A stretch of 64,000 nucleotides of DNA from contig CM043970.1 of the NCBI GenBank assembly GCA_014529385.2, positions 40,603,279 through 40,667,278 on the forward strand, given 5' to 3'. Position numbers and translations under genes: made by a program. Under the pieces are notes generated by a model. The model did not search any database, was not told the origin of the DNA, and saw only the letters and a program-made list of their open reading frames with translations. The DNA is from Adiantum capillus-veneris. Lineage: Eukaryota; Streptophyta; Polypodiopsida; Polypodiales; Pteridaceae. How positions within the stretch are numbered: the stretch's first letter is position 1; every line of letters starts with the position of its first letter. Of this stretch, positions 1-10,704 are shown in pieces.

Positions 1-245
1 TGGCGAGGTCTAATTTCTGTGTAGGCAATGTAGGCGGACTTGTATTGTTTTGTTGTTTTGGTATTCACAATTGCTTAGGATTGGTTTGCATGATGGATTT
101 TTTAACCCATATTTTCTTGACCACGGTTGGAATATCGTTGAGCTAGTGCATGTGGTGATGGTAGAGGTTCCCATACATGGTCTGTATGTACGAAGGACGT
201 GGAAAAATATTGGTCCTTTTGTTTGAGCAGTAAGGTATTGTCCTG

Positions 246-560
246 TCAGTTTGGAATGGCTCGATAAGTGCGCATCCACGACACTCCTAGAATAACTGCT
301 TCGTTAAGATGCTGATCTTTGGCCACATGAAAGTGATGCAGATAAACTGTTCCATCAATGGTGATTGGTACATTTATGTGGCCCAAATTGTCCATAATGC
401 CTTTGTTTGCTACTTTGAACCTAATAGTGTTTGGCATTAGAGGCTCTCGTGTGCTTTTTCTGAAAGTGGAGTAGTTAACTACATTAGCTCTACACACACA
501 CACACACATACACACACAACAGACACACCCAGGTTGTATGGTCACGTACTCCACTGCTTC
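246..560 (-). pseudogene. Retropepsin-like (aspartic protease) remnant
   Basis: The minus-strand reading frame resembles the C-terminal half of a retrotransposon aspartic protease: a stretch reading NVVNYSTFRKS, then a beta-strand-rich part, and near its end AVILGVSWMRTYRA, which is laid out like the retropepsin ILGxxFL helix that follows the catalytic loop. The catalytic DTG triad would lie just upstream, where a (CA)n tract (492-519) now replaces the sequence. The frame stops after the conserved helix and a second frame continues toward position 10 with further stops. It is a decayed fragment, probably of a gypsy pol; the family is uncertain because no RT is attached within the window. Confidence 0.4.
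492..519. repeat. (CA)n microsatellite
   Basis: Slightly interrupted CA dinucleotide tract lying inside the retropepsin-like remnant, at the place where the catalytic loop would be expected. Confidence 0.9.
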
Positions 561-600
561 CGTGCATTGCGATGTAGAGCATGCTCCCACAAAACCCCCT

Positions 601-642
601 TTCTCTCTCTCTCTCCTCTCGATGTACTTGCAAAGGCGGTCG

Positions 643-686
<44 letters not shown>
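601..686. repeat. (CT)n microsatellite
   Basis: Two CT tracts, the longer at 647-686. ORFs across it are Ser-Leu low-complexity translations and not genes. Confidence 0.95.
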
Positions 687-689
<3 letters not shown>

Positions 690-1300
690 GGCTCAAGAAA
701 TAGCACCCAACGCGCCTAATCGAGGCCCTCTATATATTTAGTTGTGGGCCCACCGAGCATTAGGGTTTCCTTGACGGGGTCGCAGGGAAAATGTAATTGC
801 CTGGCAAGCCCGCAGGGAAAATTAAATTGCCTGACGAACTTTTTGTTGGTTTTGAGGTTGCTCTCAATCACTTGTTTGTGATCATGTTGAGTGTCATTAT
901 GTAAACATGTTAATAAGACCTTGCACACAAAATTTTAGGTAATTACATCAATATTAAATCCTTGGTCCGAATTACTTCACAAAATGATTGTGATGCACCT
1001 CTCATGTTTCCTGGTGAGCAATCTTGTTGAACTAAGGACCTAAGGTAAACATAAACAAAGACTATAGCACCTAAAGCTACCAACTTGAAAGACAAAGATA
1101 TCAATCTGAAAAGAATATTAAGTTTACCTCATTGCTTCGATTATTTTGCTGCAACCTCCAGCTCCTCACTTGAGACTCTCAATATTCTTCAACTTCTTTG
1201 TCTAAGCCCAAGCTTTGTCCTCTTTCTTCTAATTGTATTAAGAAATTAGTGGAGGTTCTTTATATTCTTCTTGATTTCTTGAAGTTAATGATTAATAGAA
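687..1300. other. No gene seen; possible copia internal sequence
   Basis: AT-rich sequence with frequent stops in all frames. It contains a short direct repeat (a GCAGGGAAAAT motif at about 783 and 812). Because the copia LTR and primer site to the right point leftward, part of this stretch may be the leader or gag of that element, but I see no recognisable gag motif. Confidence 0.4.
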
Positions 1301-1568
1301 TCCTTCAGCTATAATAACAAATGGTTTTCTAGCTTAAGAATGCCCCTCTCTATTGCAAGGTTTTGTGGATAGCCTAATAGACCTTTCATACTATCCCCTA
1401 CAAATTTCATCAATGAAGAGTAGTTGAAAAATGGTGGAGTGCATTTGGTGATGGCTCCTGCTAGGCTGCGTTTTAGTGCACTAACGATAGAGAGTGTTAG
1501 TTGTTGATGACAAGGGGCTTTCTCAAGGTTCATGGGTGCTCTTTTCTCAAGATGCATCTCGACCTCCA

Positions 1569-1585
1569 CCAAGGCGTTGATACCA
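1569..1585 (-). promoter_or_regulatory. Primer-binding site of a copia element (tRNA-iMet type)
   Basis: On the minus strand this reads TGGTATCAACGCCTTGG. Plant Ty1/copia elements prime from initiator tRNA-Met with a site beginning TGGTATCA, so this fixes the orientation (minus) and places the 5' LTR immediately to the right. Confidence 0.75.
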
Positions 1586-1631
1586 TATCAAAGTCTACGA
1601 TGCAGAAGCGTAGAGACCAAGGAGAGTGAGC

Positions 1632-1664
<33 letters not shown>

Positions 1665-1900
1665 TCCTGAACCAATGAACCTTGGCAATGAATAATTGAA
1701 TGTGTATACAATGGAGGCAAGGGGTTGCTTACATAGCAACTTCAGTAAATTTTCCGACTCAGAATTTGACAAATAAGTCAAATAAATACCTAAATTCCAA
1801 AAGAAATAATGGGACAAAATTGGACAGTTCTCTTGAGATGCCAAATAACTAACAATAACAACATACATTAATATAGATCTCAAAAAAGATATTTTACATA
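1586..1900 (-). mobile_element. Ty1/copia 5' LTR, minus strand
   Basis: Lies directly against a tRNA-Met type primer site. About 200 bp of it, including a GTAAGCAACCCC segment, a CATTGCCAAGGTT segment and a (GA)n tract at 1633-1662, is clearly homologous to the plus-strand sequence at 35323-35541, which follows copia RNase H. This shared context identifies it as an LTR of the same copia family. The exact outer boundary (about 1850-1900) is not fixed; gypsy RNase H homology stops at about 1905. Confidence 0.7.
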
Positions 1901-1904
1901 CAAT

Positions 1905-2312
1905 TGTCCAATTAAAATTGGTGATCAAGACATAAAGAGGTTTAGCTAGGACAAAATACATGTATATAAATATTTAATGATATCCATGATGTCCCATGAA
2001 TGCCTGAACCTTAGGTAGTGTAGTTGGTCTAACAAACTCTATAATGGCCTTGATCTTTTCAACAGCTCTTGAATCCCGTTTTTTGAAACAATATATCTAA
2101 GAATTTTTTATTCTTGCATCATGAAAACACACTTTTTAGGATCTAAAAAACTCTTATATAAGCGATATTTTTAAAATATTATGTTGAGGCAATCAAAGTG
2201 ATCCTCTTGTTAAGGAAGAATGAATTTAGAGATCATCAATATACTTCCAACTATAACCATAGATATTTCCTAAAGGTGTGTCTCATTAATCTTTGGAAAG
2301 TGTTTGGGGCAC
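1905..2312 (-). pseudogene. Ty3/gypsy (Tat-like) RT, C-terminal half, split by a MITE
   Basis: Minus-strand translation, with several frameshifts, gives the second half of a gypsy reverse transcriptase: a Thr-Phe-Gln-Arg region just left of 2312, the catalytic YIDD box near 2230-2243, a KKCVF block, IVSKNGI, a QAFMGH block and then MYFVLAKPLYVLITNF at 1905-1961, the start of the RNase H linker. The same order and nearly the same residues occur on the plus strand at 13380-13770, so both belong to one family. The N-terminal half of this RT lies at 2863-3470, on the far side of the MITE. Homology ends at 1905 where copia LTR sequence begins. Confidence 0.75.
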
Positions 2313-2320
2313 TGTTACAC

Positions 2321-2854
2321 TAGGTCTATGTTTGAGCCACTTAAGTGGCTTGAGCCACAATAGTGGCTTGGCACCTCGTTCTATAAAATTGGCTCTAAGA
2401 CTGTCTATTTTTAAAGAAACTATAAGCATACGATATCATTGAGGTGGTGTTAAAAACAATCCTAAAATAGTAAGAAGCCACAAAACTGGCTTAAAAAATT
2501 AATAGCATACATGTTTTTGAAGCCTAAAACAAGTCGACAAGTTTTTCTCTAAAAATAGCATAAGCATAGACTCTTATTGTATACATATCCATGCTTTGAA
2601 GGTTTTTTTAGGGGTCTACATGGGATATCAAAACTTTTGAGCAATTTTTGTTTGATTGTACCTAAAATATAGCTATTAAAAAATAGTAATTTTACATGAG
2701 CTTACTTATTTCTAGTTTTTTTTTCAACTCCCTACATGCCTTGAGAACAACGCATTGGAAGGTTTTGATGATGTTTTTTGTGGTCCATGAGAATAAGAAT
2801 TTACAAAAAAGTTGCTTATAACCACAAAAGTGGCTCATGTTCACACAGCCCTAG
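2321..2854. mobile_element. hAT-type MITE with terminal inverted repeats
   Basis: The ends are imperfect inverted repeats: left TAGGTCTATGTTTGAGCCAC, right (reverse complement) CTAGGGCTGTG, a short gap and then ATGAGCCAC. Flanking octamers are tgttacac (2313-2320) and tgttagtc (2855-2862), 6 of 8 identical, the duplication length expected for hAT elements. Removing the insert plus one octamer brings the two halves of the gypsy RT next to each other in the order seen in the plus-strand copy at 13370. The 534-bp body is AT-rich, repeats the motif AGTGGCT with its complement AGCCACT, and has no transposase. Confidence 0.8.
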
Positions 2855-2862
2855 TGTTAGTC

Positions 2863-3470
2863 AATCCAAATGGCATGACTCAACATTCAAAAATAGCCAT
2901 TGTTTTGTGTCGATCTTTAGGGTGTATAGTAAGCTAGCTGTAACCCAAAATTCTAATTGAAAACTTATATGCTTCTTTTCAGCTATCCTTTCTAATACAT
3001 GCTTAGAGATAGGTAAGGAGTAGTTGTCTCTTATGGTGGATGAATTCATAGTTTTAGGATTGACACACGCTTTTAATATGCCATTCTTCTTGGGTACTAC
3101 CACAATTAGAGAAACCCAATCAATGAATTCGATTTCATATACAAACTCTACCTCTTTAAGTTTATCTATCTCTTCCTTAATTTTATTAGCAAAGGTTTTA
3201 TTGTATATGTATTGTTTTTTTTCTTAAGCTATGCATCTTCCCCCATTGGAAGAATATATTGATAGATTTTTGGATCCACCCCATTTAAGTCTTTGTTTAA
3301 ATAAGCAAACACATCCCTATATTCCATCAAATGTTTGACTAAAATATCCTCTTCCTCTTGCAATAAGACAGTGGATATGAAAGTTTAATTCTTTCTCTAG
3401 GAAAGCTAAATCACATTCTTTTCATTCTTAGATCTATCATACAAATTTTTTGATTCTCTTAACTCTTGTA
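2863..3470 (-). pseudogene. Ty3/gypsy (Tat-like) RT, N-terminal half
   Basis: Minus-strand translation shows YRDVFAYLNKDLNGVDPKIY (about 3260-3320), the region before the RT core, then EEIDKLKEVEFVYEIEF, VVVPKKNGILKACVNPKTMN and the start of the palm with DTKQW, ending in VMPFGLTN at 2863. These are the ordered landmarks of a gypsy RT fingers and palm. Internal stops and small frameshifts mark it as dead. It is continued at 1905-2312 beyond the MITE. Confidence 0.8.
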
Positions 3471-3777
3471 TAGGCTATTATACCGCAATTCTCCCATTGT
3501 GAAATGTGTATTTTTATAGTGGGATGGAACATTGATTGCATCACTTATTTTCCCATAAGCAAATTCTATCTCTATGGTCTAAACTTCTTGGAGCGTATGT
3601 GAGTTCTTGATATTTCACTTTTCTTTTGGTTTTAGAGAGTTTTACTTCCATTTTTGACTTGTCTCTATTTCTACAATTAGTTTCTTTTTTCTTATCCGTT
3701 GATGGTTCACAATATGTGCTATGTTAACTATGGAGCTTGATTTACCCTTGTAATTTTCTGTGGTTAAAGCGCACATT
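3471..3777 (-). pseudogene. Decayed gypsy pol sequence between protease and RT
   Basis: No family motif can be read here, but it lies between gypsy pol segments on both sides (RT to the left; the FEPFGW segment at 4828-5064 to the right of the inserted LTR) and is best explained as the degraded linker of the same minus-strand element. Confidence 0.4.
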
Positions 3778-4494
3778 TGTAAGGCCCCCATTATGAGGAG
3801 AAGCCATCATGCGTGAAGGTAAATCACTCACCGGAAACCAAAATTTTCATAGTCAAAAACCAGGGGCAACTTTAGGGGCCTCGAGACTTTTTTTTTCCCT
3901 TGCCAAAATATTCTTTTTCGCCGGAATATTATGGCCGACGGCAGCCGGAAAGTGGTCGGAAAACAACCGTCGATTGACTGGTGGCCGGTAGTCAATGGCC
4001 GGTGGCCGGTGGTCGGAAGTCAATGAACCGGTGGGGCTGGTGGCCAAATTCAATAGTGGACTTGTCTTCTCAAGGGCGACCACACATGGGCGGATTGGAG
4101 GGTCCGATTTGGACTTATCTACACAAGGGCGGCTACACATGGCTTCCACTCATGAGAGAGGGCAGCCCTTTTGGCCTATAAAAGGAGGCCATTTTTATAC
4201 ACATTTCATAGTGTGAAGTTGATGCAACAAGGTGATTGTGAGGTGGTGAGAGTGAAGCAAGGCGGGAGCTCCATTAAGGGTATAATCCCTTTGTAAACTA
4301 CTTCTTGTTTTGAAATACTAAAGCCATTGAGTGGCTGCTTTCCCGTGGACGTAGCCCACATTGGGTGAACCACGTATATCGTGTGTACTCTCTCTCTCTC
4401 TCTCTCTACTCTATAATCTCGTGTATGTAAATCTGTCTCTCTCCATTAAGTAATCTACTCAATTATTTATTTAGCTACGTCTTATTTCCTAACA
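3778..4494 (+). mobile_element. LTR (solo or orphan) inserted in gypsy pol
   Basis: A 717-bp sequence starting TGTAAGG and ending CCTAACA. Inside are a TATAAAAG box (about 4175), a transcript-leader-like part, a GTGGACGTAG..GAACCACGTA segment of the kind common near the 3' end of plant LTRs (4345-4375), and a short (CT)n tract (4389-4407). A GGCCGGTGG-type mini-repeat occupies about 3960-4010. No primer site follows and no pol follows, so it is probably a solo LTR. A 5-bp target duplication is not visible (acatt versus tgcta). It separates two parts of the minus-strand gypsy pol. Confidence 0.6.
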
Positions 4495-5064
4495 TGCTAC
4501 CAATTACCTTTTCCTTAATGCAATCTTGGATTGCAGTTAATGTGAGATATTGATCCTTGTTTAACAAGATTGGCATTGGTTTTTTCATGCTCTCTTCGAT
4601 TGGTTTGGTCTCTAATGGAGATTTCATCTTGTATCCTCAACAAAGGTCTCTCTCTTTGTTGCTATATTGTTGGATCTTTAACATCAATATCCTTTTCTAC
4701 TTTAGTTTTAACCAATTTTACAAGTGAAATCATCTAAATGGGTATGGCATGTTCCTTCTTCGTCATAGAATTGAAATCATCTAAATGGGTATGGCATGTT
4801 CCTTCTTCATCGTATAATTTACTTTATCTAGATGTTATTGATACATATGTCCATGGTGGCCAATATATAGATCCATCCAAATGGTTCAAATAAGATCTCC
4901 AAAAATGATTTAGGAATATATGCATTAGCCACATCCCTTTTTAGAATACAATCTTTGCTTTGTACACTATCATGTTTTGAAGCCACATACATCCACATGG
5001 GTATATTGTCTTTGAGCCATGATGGTGAATCTGTCTTGCTAGAGGCTAGTGGTTCACTATACAA
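4495..5064 (-). pseudogene. Tat-like gypsy pol, segment between protease and RT
   Basis: The minus-strand frame at 4828-5064 contains YIPKSFLEILFEPFGW followed by a short tail. The plus-strand element carries the matching YIPEPFPKEMFEPFGW segment at about 12990-13040, between its protease and RT, so this is the same pol region. Upstream, KDNIPMWMY and a KDCILKRD stretch also match the order of that element. There is a 47-bp tandem duplication at 4725-4818. Confidence 0.65.
4725..4818. repeat. 47-bp tandem duplication
   Basis: Two head-to-tail copies (4725-4771 and 4772-4818), nearly identical, beginning TGAAATCATCTAAATGGG, inside the decayed gypsy pol. Confidence 0.9.
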
Positions 5065-5880
5065 ATACTCTACTAGAATCTTATGTGCATATTAGTAGGA
5101 ATAATCCACTAGACTTATTGCCCCATATTGCCTAAAAAATACTATAATATTTGTGTGTTTTTTCTCTATCATTTTTTAGTGCATGTAGGTTTGGTTGGAG
5201 TAAGGATGCTTGATAGATTTATATGTGTGCTTGTGATTAGTGTGTTTCATGATGGGATTAGTGATATGTGCATCGTTGTAATCGTTAGTTGTGTGATTGA
5301 TTTGATTGAGGTGAAGAGAAGTGGATGTGGAGATTGCCTATCTTTGTGACTTAGCTCCTCCATAGGCCAAGAAGATCACCTTGTAGAGTCATTGTTTGTG
5401 TTGTCATGATGAGCTTACTAGTGTTTCCATGCCCTAGATGGGTAGCTCGTCACTCCGGATGGAAATTTATGTGTTGGTCATTGGAGCTATGCTACAATGG
5501 CATCCGCAACATTTGGCCTCATTTCCAAGGATTGATGGCCTACACAAGTGTAACTATGGCATAATTAAAAAGGTCTCCTCACTAATTACCTTTGTCTGTT
5601 TATTGTTTTGTGGATATTGGATGTGTGTGCATAAAATAATGTGTCCTGTTTTCCATAATTTGGTATCATATCTTGCTAATTGTGTGCCTACATACTCTAA
5701 TTTCTCACTAACACATTGCTAATTTCACTAATTTTTGGTAGCTGACACACTAGTTTTCTATTAATTGGAGTAACATTTGATGCTTATGTTTTGAATTTTT
5801 TCTAATCAGAGGCTTGGATTGCATTCTAACAATGTCGATTTTGCTAATCACATAACTATTTGTTGATGTTGGTGTTTGGT
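5065..5880. other. No gene recognised
   Basis: T-rich sequence. A 73-codon plus-strand frame at 5128-5349 is hydrophobic but resembles nothing I recognise and is probably chance. It lies between the minus-strand gypsy pol and the plus-strand gypsy LTR, so it may be leftover gag of the former or LTR of the latter. Confidence 0.35.
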
Positions 5881-6744
5881 GGATACAGGTGTATGCACCT
5901 GTAAACACTCACTCAATTTTTCGAAGAAAGCCGTGTAATTCAGCCTATGTGATTTGTAATTGTAATGCAAATTGGCATACCCTCCCAACCTCTCTGAGTC
6001 TACACCCGTGTAAGTGGCCGAATGGCCGTGGGAAGGCTCCCTTAACTTTTAAGTCAAAACCCTTAGTTTGGACTAAGGAGATATCATTAGCTTGGAAGAT
6101 TTGAAAACGTTCAGTGTGAGAGCTTCTTGCTGCTACAATTGTATCTTCTTTTCTCCTGGATGGTAATCAAAATTCATTTCCAAATAGCACATTGTGTTCC
6201 TTGTCTCTTGCTCTACAATCTAAGTGTAATCATTTTCAATTCTGCTGTGGTTCATGACGCTTTGTTTGTGAGCTAAATGATTTGATGTGGAGGCTAAAAT
6301 GGTTATTTTTTTATGTTTTGACCATGGATAAGTGTTTCTATGCTTAAGGGGGACCCTTCCGAGCAGTTCTATTTCAGTTTTCTACACATTTTTTGTGATG
6401 GATCGTGATTTATGTACCTTCCTAGATGGTGACACAACTTGGTAGAATTGTGCCCCTAGGTGTTGTGATACCTCTCCTTAAGTTACATTGCATTTCAAAT
6501 TCATTTGGATGCCGAAAAGGCGTGATGACCTAGAGCAATGAGATTGGACGCATACTGATTTTTTGACTAGGAAGTGGTTGATTTGCTTTTGTCATAGAAT
6601 GAGTAGCCCTCTGAGTTCACTTTGGTGAGATCAAAACTCTCATTAAGTCTCCGTGCCCCATCCCCAGTCGCTTCCTTGCACATTGACATTATGTTAGTAC
6701 AAAAGAGCTATGATGTAGACATCCATCGCGGCAACCCGCTAACA
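5881..6744 (+). mobile_element. 5' LTR (3' part) of the plus-strand Tat-like gypsy element
   Basis: Its right end CTAACA (to 6744) lies one base before a gypsy-type primer site, which fixes it as the 3' end of a 5' LTR. The left boundary is not identified; 5881 is a working limit chosen where the sequence character changes. A degenerate copy of the leader palindrome lies at 6397-6416. No matching 3' LTR was recognised downstream of pol. Confidence 0.5.
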
Positions 6745-6745
6745 T

Positions 6746-6763
6746 TGGTGTCATTGCCGACGA
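6746..6763 (+). promoter_or_regulatory. Primer-binding site of the Tat-like gypsy element
   Basis: Reads TGGTGTCATTGCCGACGA. Plant Tat/Athila elements use a closely similar site beginning TGGCGCCGTTGCCG; three transitions separate the two, as expected from old CpG-rich sequence decay. The position directly after an LTR ending in CA supports the call. Confidence 0.65.
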
Positions 6764-8640
6764 ACCTGATCCTTAGGTGGTGAGTGACTCAATGTACAAA
6801 AAAAAATCTCCCTTCAAAGCTTTTGACACCCGTTCTGCTTACACATAGACAGCGAAGCAGCTAGACGTAGGTTTAGTGCTTGGTAGAGACTGGAGTCCAA
6901 GATGAACCAGTGCTACTCCTTAGAGCAAAGAAAGTTGTGGTGAAGTACAAGATAGTATTTTGTTCTTTGATTTTCCCATGCTTGGAAAGGACTGTTACAC
7001 CACACACTTCGTTGTCATTTTTGTACTGTTAAGTTCATTTATGTTTGCAGAATTATTTCAGTTTATAGGAATAGGTTAAGAAACAAATTACACCATCATT
7101 TGGGGCCAAAAGGATCGAGGAAAAAACTATCAAAAACCTTATTTTATTGATGGTCAGAGCTTCAAAACTGAACCAAACCCAACAAAACCTTCAAAAAGGG
7201 GATAAAAACACTTTCAATTTGCCTATCGAATATGGATCACGATCCATGTACCTTTTTGGCAAAGTGTGCTAAAACTATTTCCTTTGCTTAGAACGGGCTC
7301 TCAAGCATCAGCACCTTGAGTTTGGTCAAAAATAGAGTGTTAGAAGATCACTAAAACCAAGAGATTGGGGTGAGCAGATCAAAACCTTGGAAATAGAGGA
7401 AAACAGGGAAAAACTAAACTTTTACTTGTCCAACTTCAAAAAGAGAAGAGAATTGGGATCAACTAGAAGCAGGGAACCAACAGAACCAAAAATCATGTCC
7501 AGAGGCTTCCTAACATGGATCGCGATCCATGTTCCAGGTAGACATCTGACAGTAAGATTTGCCCAATGTACCCCTGATTACTAGTTGGATAACTTTTCCA
7601 AAAGGAGCCATAGACAAAAAGTGAAAATACCTGATCAAAATACTAAAAAAGAAGTTGTTTGTAAAAAACCGCAAAACAGACACAAAATCTTGCTTTTGAC
7701 TTGGAAAAAACTGATCAAATCCAAAAAGATTTGAAAAATAGCATCACCAGACCTTGTGTCACCAACTCACAAAGTATGAGTTCAAAATCTTGCCAACGTA
7801 CCTTTTGGAATTTTGAGCTGATAATGGGCAAGTAGAAAAGTGATAACAATTGAAGCACTTTCTCCCAAGGGACCCTTATCAAAAAAGTTCAAAAGGAGGG
7901 CAAAAGGGGGCAAAAATCATATCAAGGAAAAAACGATTGAAACAAACCCTAAAACTGACTTTTGGCTGACCTTAAAAACTTCAAAACATTCAAAAACCAT
8001 ATAGCCAGCATCAATAGGCCAAGGACTAGCTGTGAGTCAAGTTTCAGTGCATACTGACACTACGGAACATGGATCGCGATCCATGTTTCCTTGACACATT
8101 TTGATCCCAAACTGGCATCATAGCTAGATGGCATCACAGAGAGTCTAGTGGTCCTTCCAAAATTGAATTTGGATGCCAAAAACCATCCCAAAAGCCCAAA
8201 ATTGGCAGCAGCTCTGGCAAAGTGACAGAATCGACCTAGCTTCCAATCCAGAGGTTCATTTCTAAAAAAAATTGATACCATAAGACCTCATAATCATGTT
8301 GAACCTGATGATATCAACAAAAGTTCATTTGGCTTCCCAACATGGATCGCGATCCATGTACCTCTGAGTCAGAACAGAAATAGAATTTTACCACACAAAG
8401 AGCTAGTCCACAGTATCCGATGGTTCTTTCAAAATTGAAATTGAACCTAAATTGTTAAGGTTGTGTGTGGAATTGTGTGCTACTAAAAAACCTAGATAAA
8501 TTTTGTTGATTAAAAGCAAGAACTAACAAGAACGGTTGTAAGCTCACAACTATCAAGCAAATTTTTTACAGATACTAGAGGATACTACCCAGCAAGCAAG
8601 GTCAAACGGGGGATACAAACTATCTAATGAGGTAACTCAG
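6764..8640 (+). other. Untranslated leader between primer site and gag
   Basis: About 1.9 kb with no long ORF, A-rich on the plus strand. It contains four copies of a GGATCGCGATCC-centred palindrome (7231-8360) embedded in otherwise diverged sequence. Short frames crossing the palindromes on both strands read WIAIHVP because the repeat is self-complementary; they are not genes. A long leader before gag is usual in Tat-like elements. Confidence 0.55.
7231..8360. repeat. Four dispersed copies of a ~20-bp perfect palindrome
   Basis: Copies at 7231-7250 (one side changed: GGATCACGATCC), 7512-7533, 8066-8087 and 8339-8360; a fifth, weaker copy lies at 6397-6416 in the LTR. The shared core is ACATGGATCGCGATCCATGT. 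Three copies are identical over 20 bp while the DNA around them does not align, so the palindrome is the most conserved part of the leader. Three copies are preceded by a ggcttccyaa- or ctacgga-like stretch and most are followed by tacct or ttcc. Confidence 0.9.
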
Positions 8641-8648
8641 TTTGGATT

Positions 8649-9753
8649 TTGCATTACCAATTCTTCATGAATTTGCGACCAGGAAGATCGTACCAGAATA
8701 GGAATTCCATCATCTTTGACCAAGGGAGCAATCACTCAACGAAAGAAAGTGTGAATCAGAGACCATTGCAGCATTTAGAACCCAGTTTAGAGGAGAGCTT
8801 CTCTGACACTTCATCAGAGAGATCATACAGCCTCATGAATGAAGATCCTAACAAGTCAAACCCTAAGGGAACAGCTTCTGATGGTTGCAAGTCCTTCTCA
8901 GCCTGCATTTGATGTAAAATTGTTGTATTTAAAGTTTCAATTTGAAAATTTTCTTAAGGCCAAAATCTATAAGGATGGAATGGACCGCTACTATGTTAAG
9001 TTGAAAAATAAGCAGAGCGAGTTCTGAGACCTTGCAGATGTTGATTATGATGAGGATAGATATTTCAACCGAGAGGGAATAATGTACCTAGTGGTTCATA
9101 ACCCTTTTATTGTGGATAAGTGGGGAATGACTAGCACCAAGGACAAGGTAGATAATGAGCTAACCAATGAACCACCCAAAATTGAGAAACAAAACACGAT
9201 AGTCAGACGCACCAATGAGACAGAGCACCTTAATACAGACAACACGTATGTGGGGCTATATAAGTTCAATAATGGAGAACAGAGACTCTATTACAGATGT
9301 GACAATCCTCGCATCAAGGAATTGACAAACCAAAAAAATTTATATGTTTACACGTACACGGAGGGGATAAGTATTCAGGTGGTCATAATGGACAAGTATG
9401 GCCGAAAGTACTCTCCAATGGATCGTAAGGAATTAGAGCGATATACATATTTTGGGGGACCATTTCACCAATACTATGTAAATCTGGAAGAGGTAAAAAC
9501 GATGACTACTCACACAAGACCTGAAACTGTACATGTGAGCCCGGTGAGAACCAGGGTGGGGGAGTCTTTTGGGCATAAAAGAGTCCCAAACACAAGGCCT
9601 TTAGGACCAACGAGATCTAGGGCTTCCATGAACACACAGAGGGGCAGTAATGTTCTTGATGTTACTTACACCAATAGAATCCCTCCGACTATTACACGAG
9701 ATCAACTTGACGAATGTATAGCACATAGGATACCACTGGTAGTACCAAGATGA
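8649..9753 (+). pseudogene. Tat-like gypsy gag, N-terminal part
   Basis: An N-terminal frame at 8649-8912 (Ser/Glu-rich) shifts by one frame near 8840 into a second frame that runs to 9753 with a single internal stop at 9025. The second part is hydrophilic and ends in a basic PTRSRAS region followed by a RDQLDECIAHRIPLV segment. It leads directly into the PF03732-like gag core, which is why it is assigned to gag. No signal peptide or membrane segment is visible. The element was active once, but this copy is broken by a frameshift and stops. Confidence 0.6.
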
Positions 9754-10704
9754 GATTATGAACCTAGAGAAGCCACACCAAGAGGACCAGGTGTTGTTAG
9801 AATGGTTGCATAGGCCAGACGTATGCGACCATCTCAGGTGGCAAAATGCATGCCTAAAAAGTATAATGGATCAAGAGATCCGTATGCCCATGTTTCGATC
9901 TTCAATCAAGTGTTGAGAGCGGAGTAGGTAACTGATTTCCATACTCAATTGGAAGGTTTTGGGCTGACATTAGAAGGGACTGCTTTGACTTGGTTCCAAA
10001 TTTGCTGAGGAATTCTCAAAGAGTGGAATCAAACATAACACTATCTCCCAGATCTATGCATTTAGGCAAAAGGAGAAAGAGAAAGTGAAGGAAGCATTCT
10101 TCGTTTCAAGCAGTACATAAAAAGATGCCCTGCTCAAGAACTACCTCAGGATGAAAGACTGTCAGTCCTTTTCATAGAAGGATTGCAAAATTACACGCTC
10201 AAAAAGGACTTGCACTTGAAGGCATGTGTAACTTTTGAGCAAGTCACAAACGAGGCAATGTATCTGGTAGATAACTGCAAGGCATATGGGGAGGTGACTG
10301 AAGACACAGATCAGGGAACGAGTAGCACCTCTTCAACCACTAGTGAGTCCACGACAAAATTGGGAGGGCAAAACCCAACTGTGCTGGATGTTGATCAAAT
10401 GATCAAGGAAGTGATCAGAAGGATAAACCAAGGAAACAGGATGAACCCAAACACACAACAACCACCCACCCAAAAATGTGACACTTGTGGAGGATATCTT
10501 CCAACCCAGTGGTGCAACCTTCAAAAAAGGCCAGGAGTAAATGCACAGCGAGTACTAAAGTGGTGTGCAACCGAACAAAAATGGACAAACCATGAAACTC
10601 ATCAATGTTTCTATAGTCAGAACTATGCTAGAGAGAGAGACAATACGGACCACATGGAGGGCAACAATTTCCTCCCCTCCAAGGTACCAAGTAGGGCCAA
10701 ATAA
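9754..10704 (+). pseudogene. Tat-like gypsy gag core (Retrotrans_gag)
   Basis: Translations across several frames show KYNGSRDPYAHVSIFNQVL (9860-9920), then FHTQLEGFGLTLEGTALTWF (9935-9995), the typical Retrotrans_gag (PF03732) order, and FKQYIKRCPAQELPQDERLS followed by LFIEGLQNYTLKKDLHLK (10100-10220), its C-terminal helices. A Ser/Thr-rich linker and a Cys-rich segment with CDTCGG (10470-10510) follow. At least three stops or frameshifts occur before 10183; 10183-10704 is open. This is the capsid-like structural protein of the retroelement. Confidence 0.75.

Noticed and set aside
534-741. Two overlapping plus-strand ORFs with Ser-Leu repeats
   Set aside because: They are translations of the (CT)n tract, with no other content.
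3778-4494. Possible host promoter with TATAAAAG
   Set aside because: The TATA box lies inside an LTR with TG and CA ends and no host gene follows.
5128-5349. 73-codon hydrophobic plus-strand ORF
   Set aside because: Hydrophobic because of T-rich DNA; no membrane-protein family resemblance and no conserved neighbour.
6746-6763. Possible tRNA gene because of tRNA-like sequence
   Set aside because: Only an 18-base primer-site match, no cloverleaf; no tRNA gene seen in the window.
7387-8281. ORFs on both strands sharing WIAIHVP
   Set aside because: The shared peptide comes from the self-complementary repeat, read on both strands; the rest has no motif.
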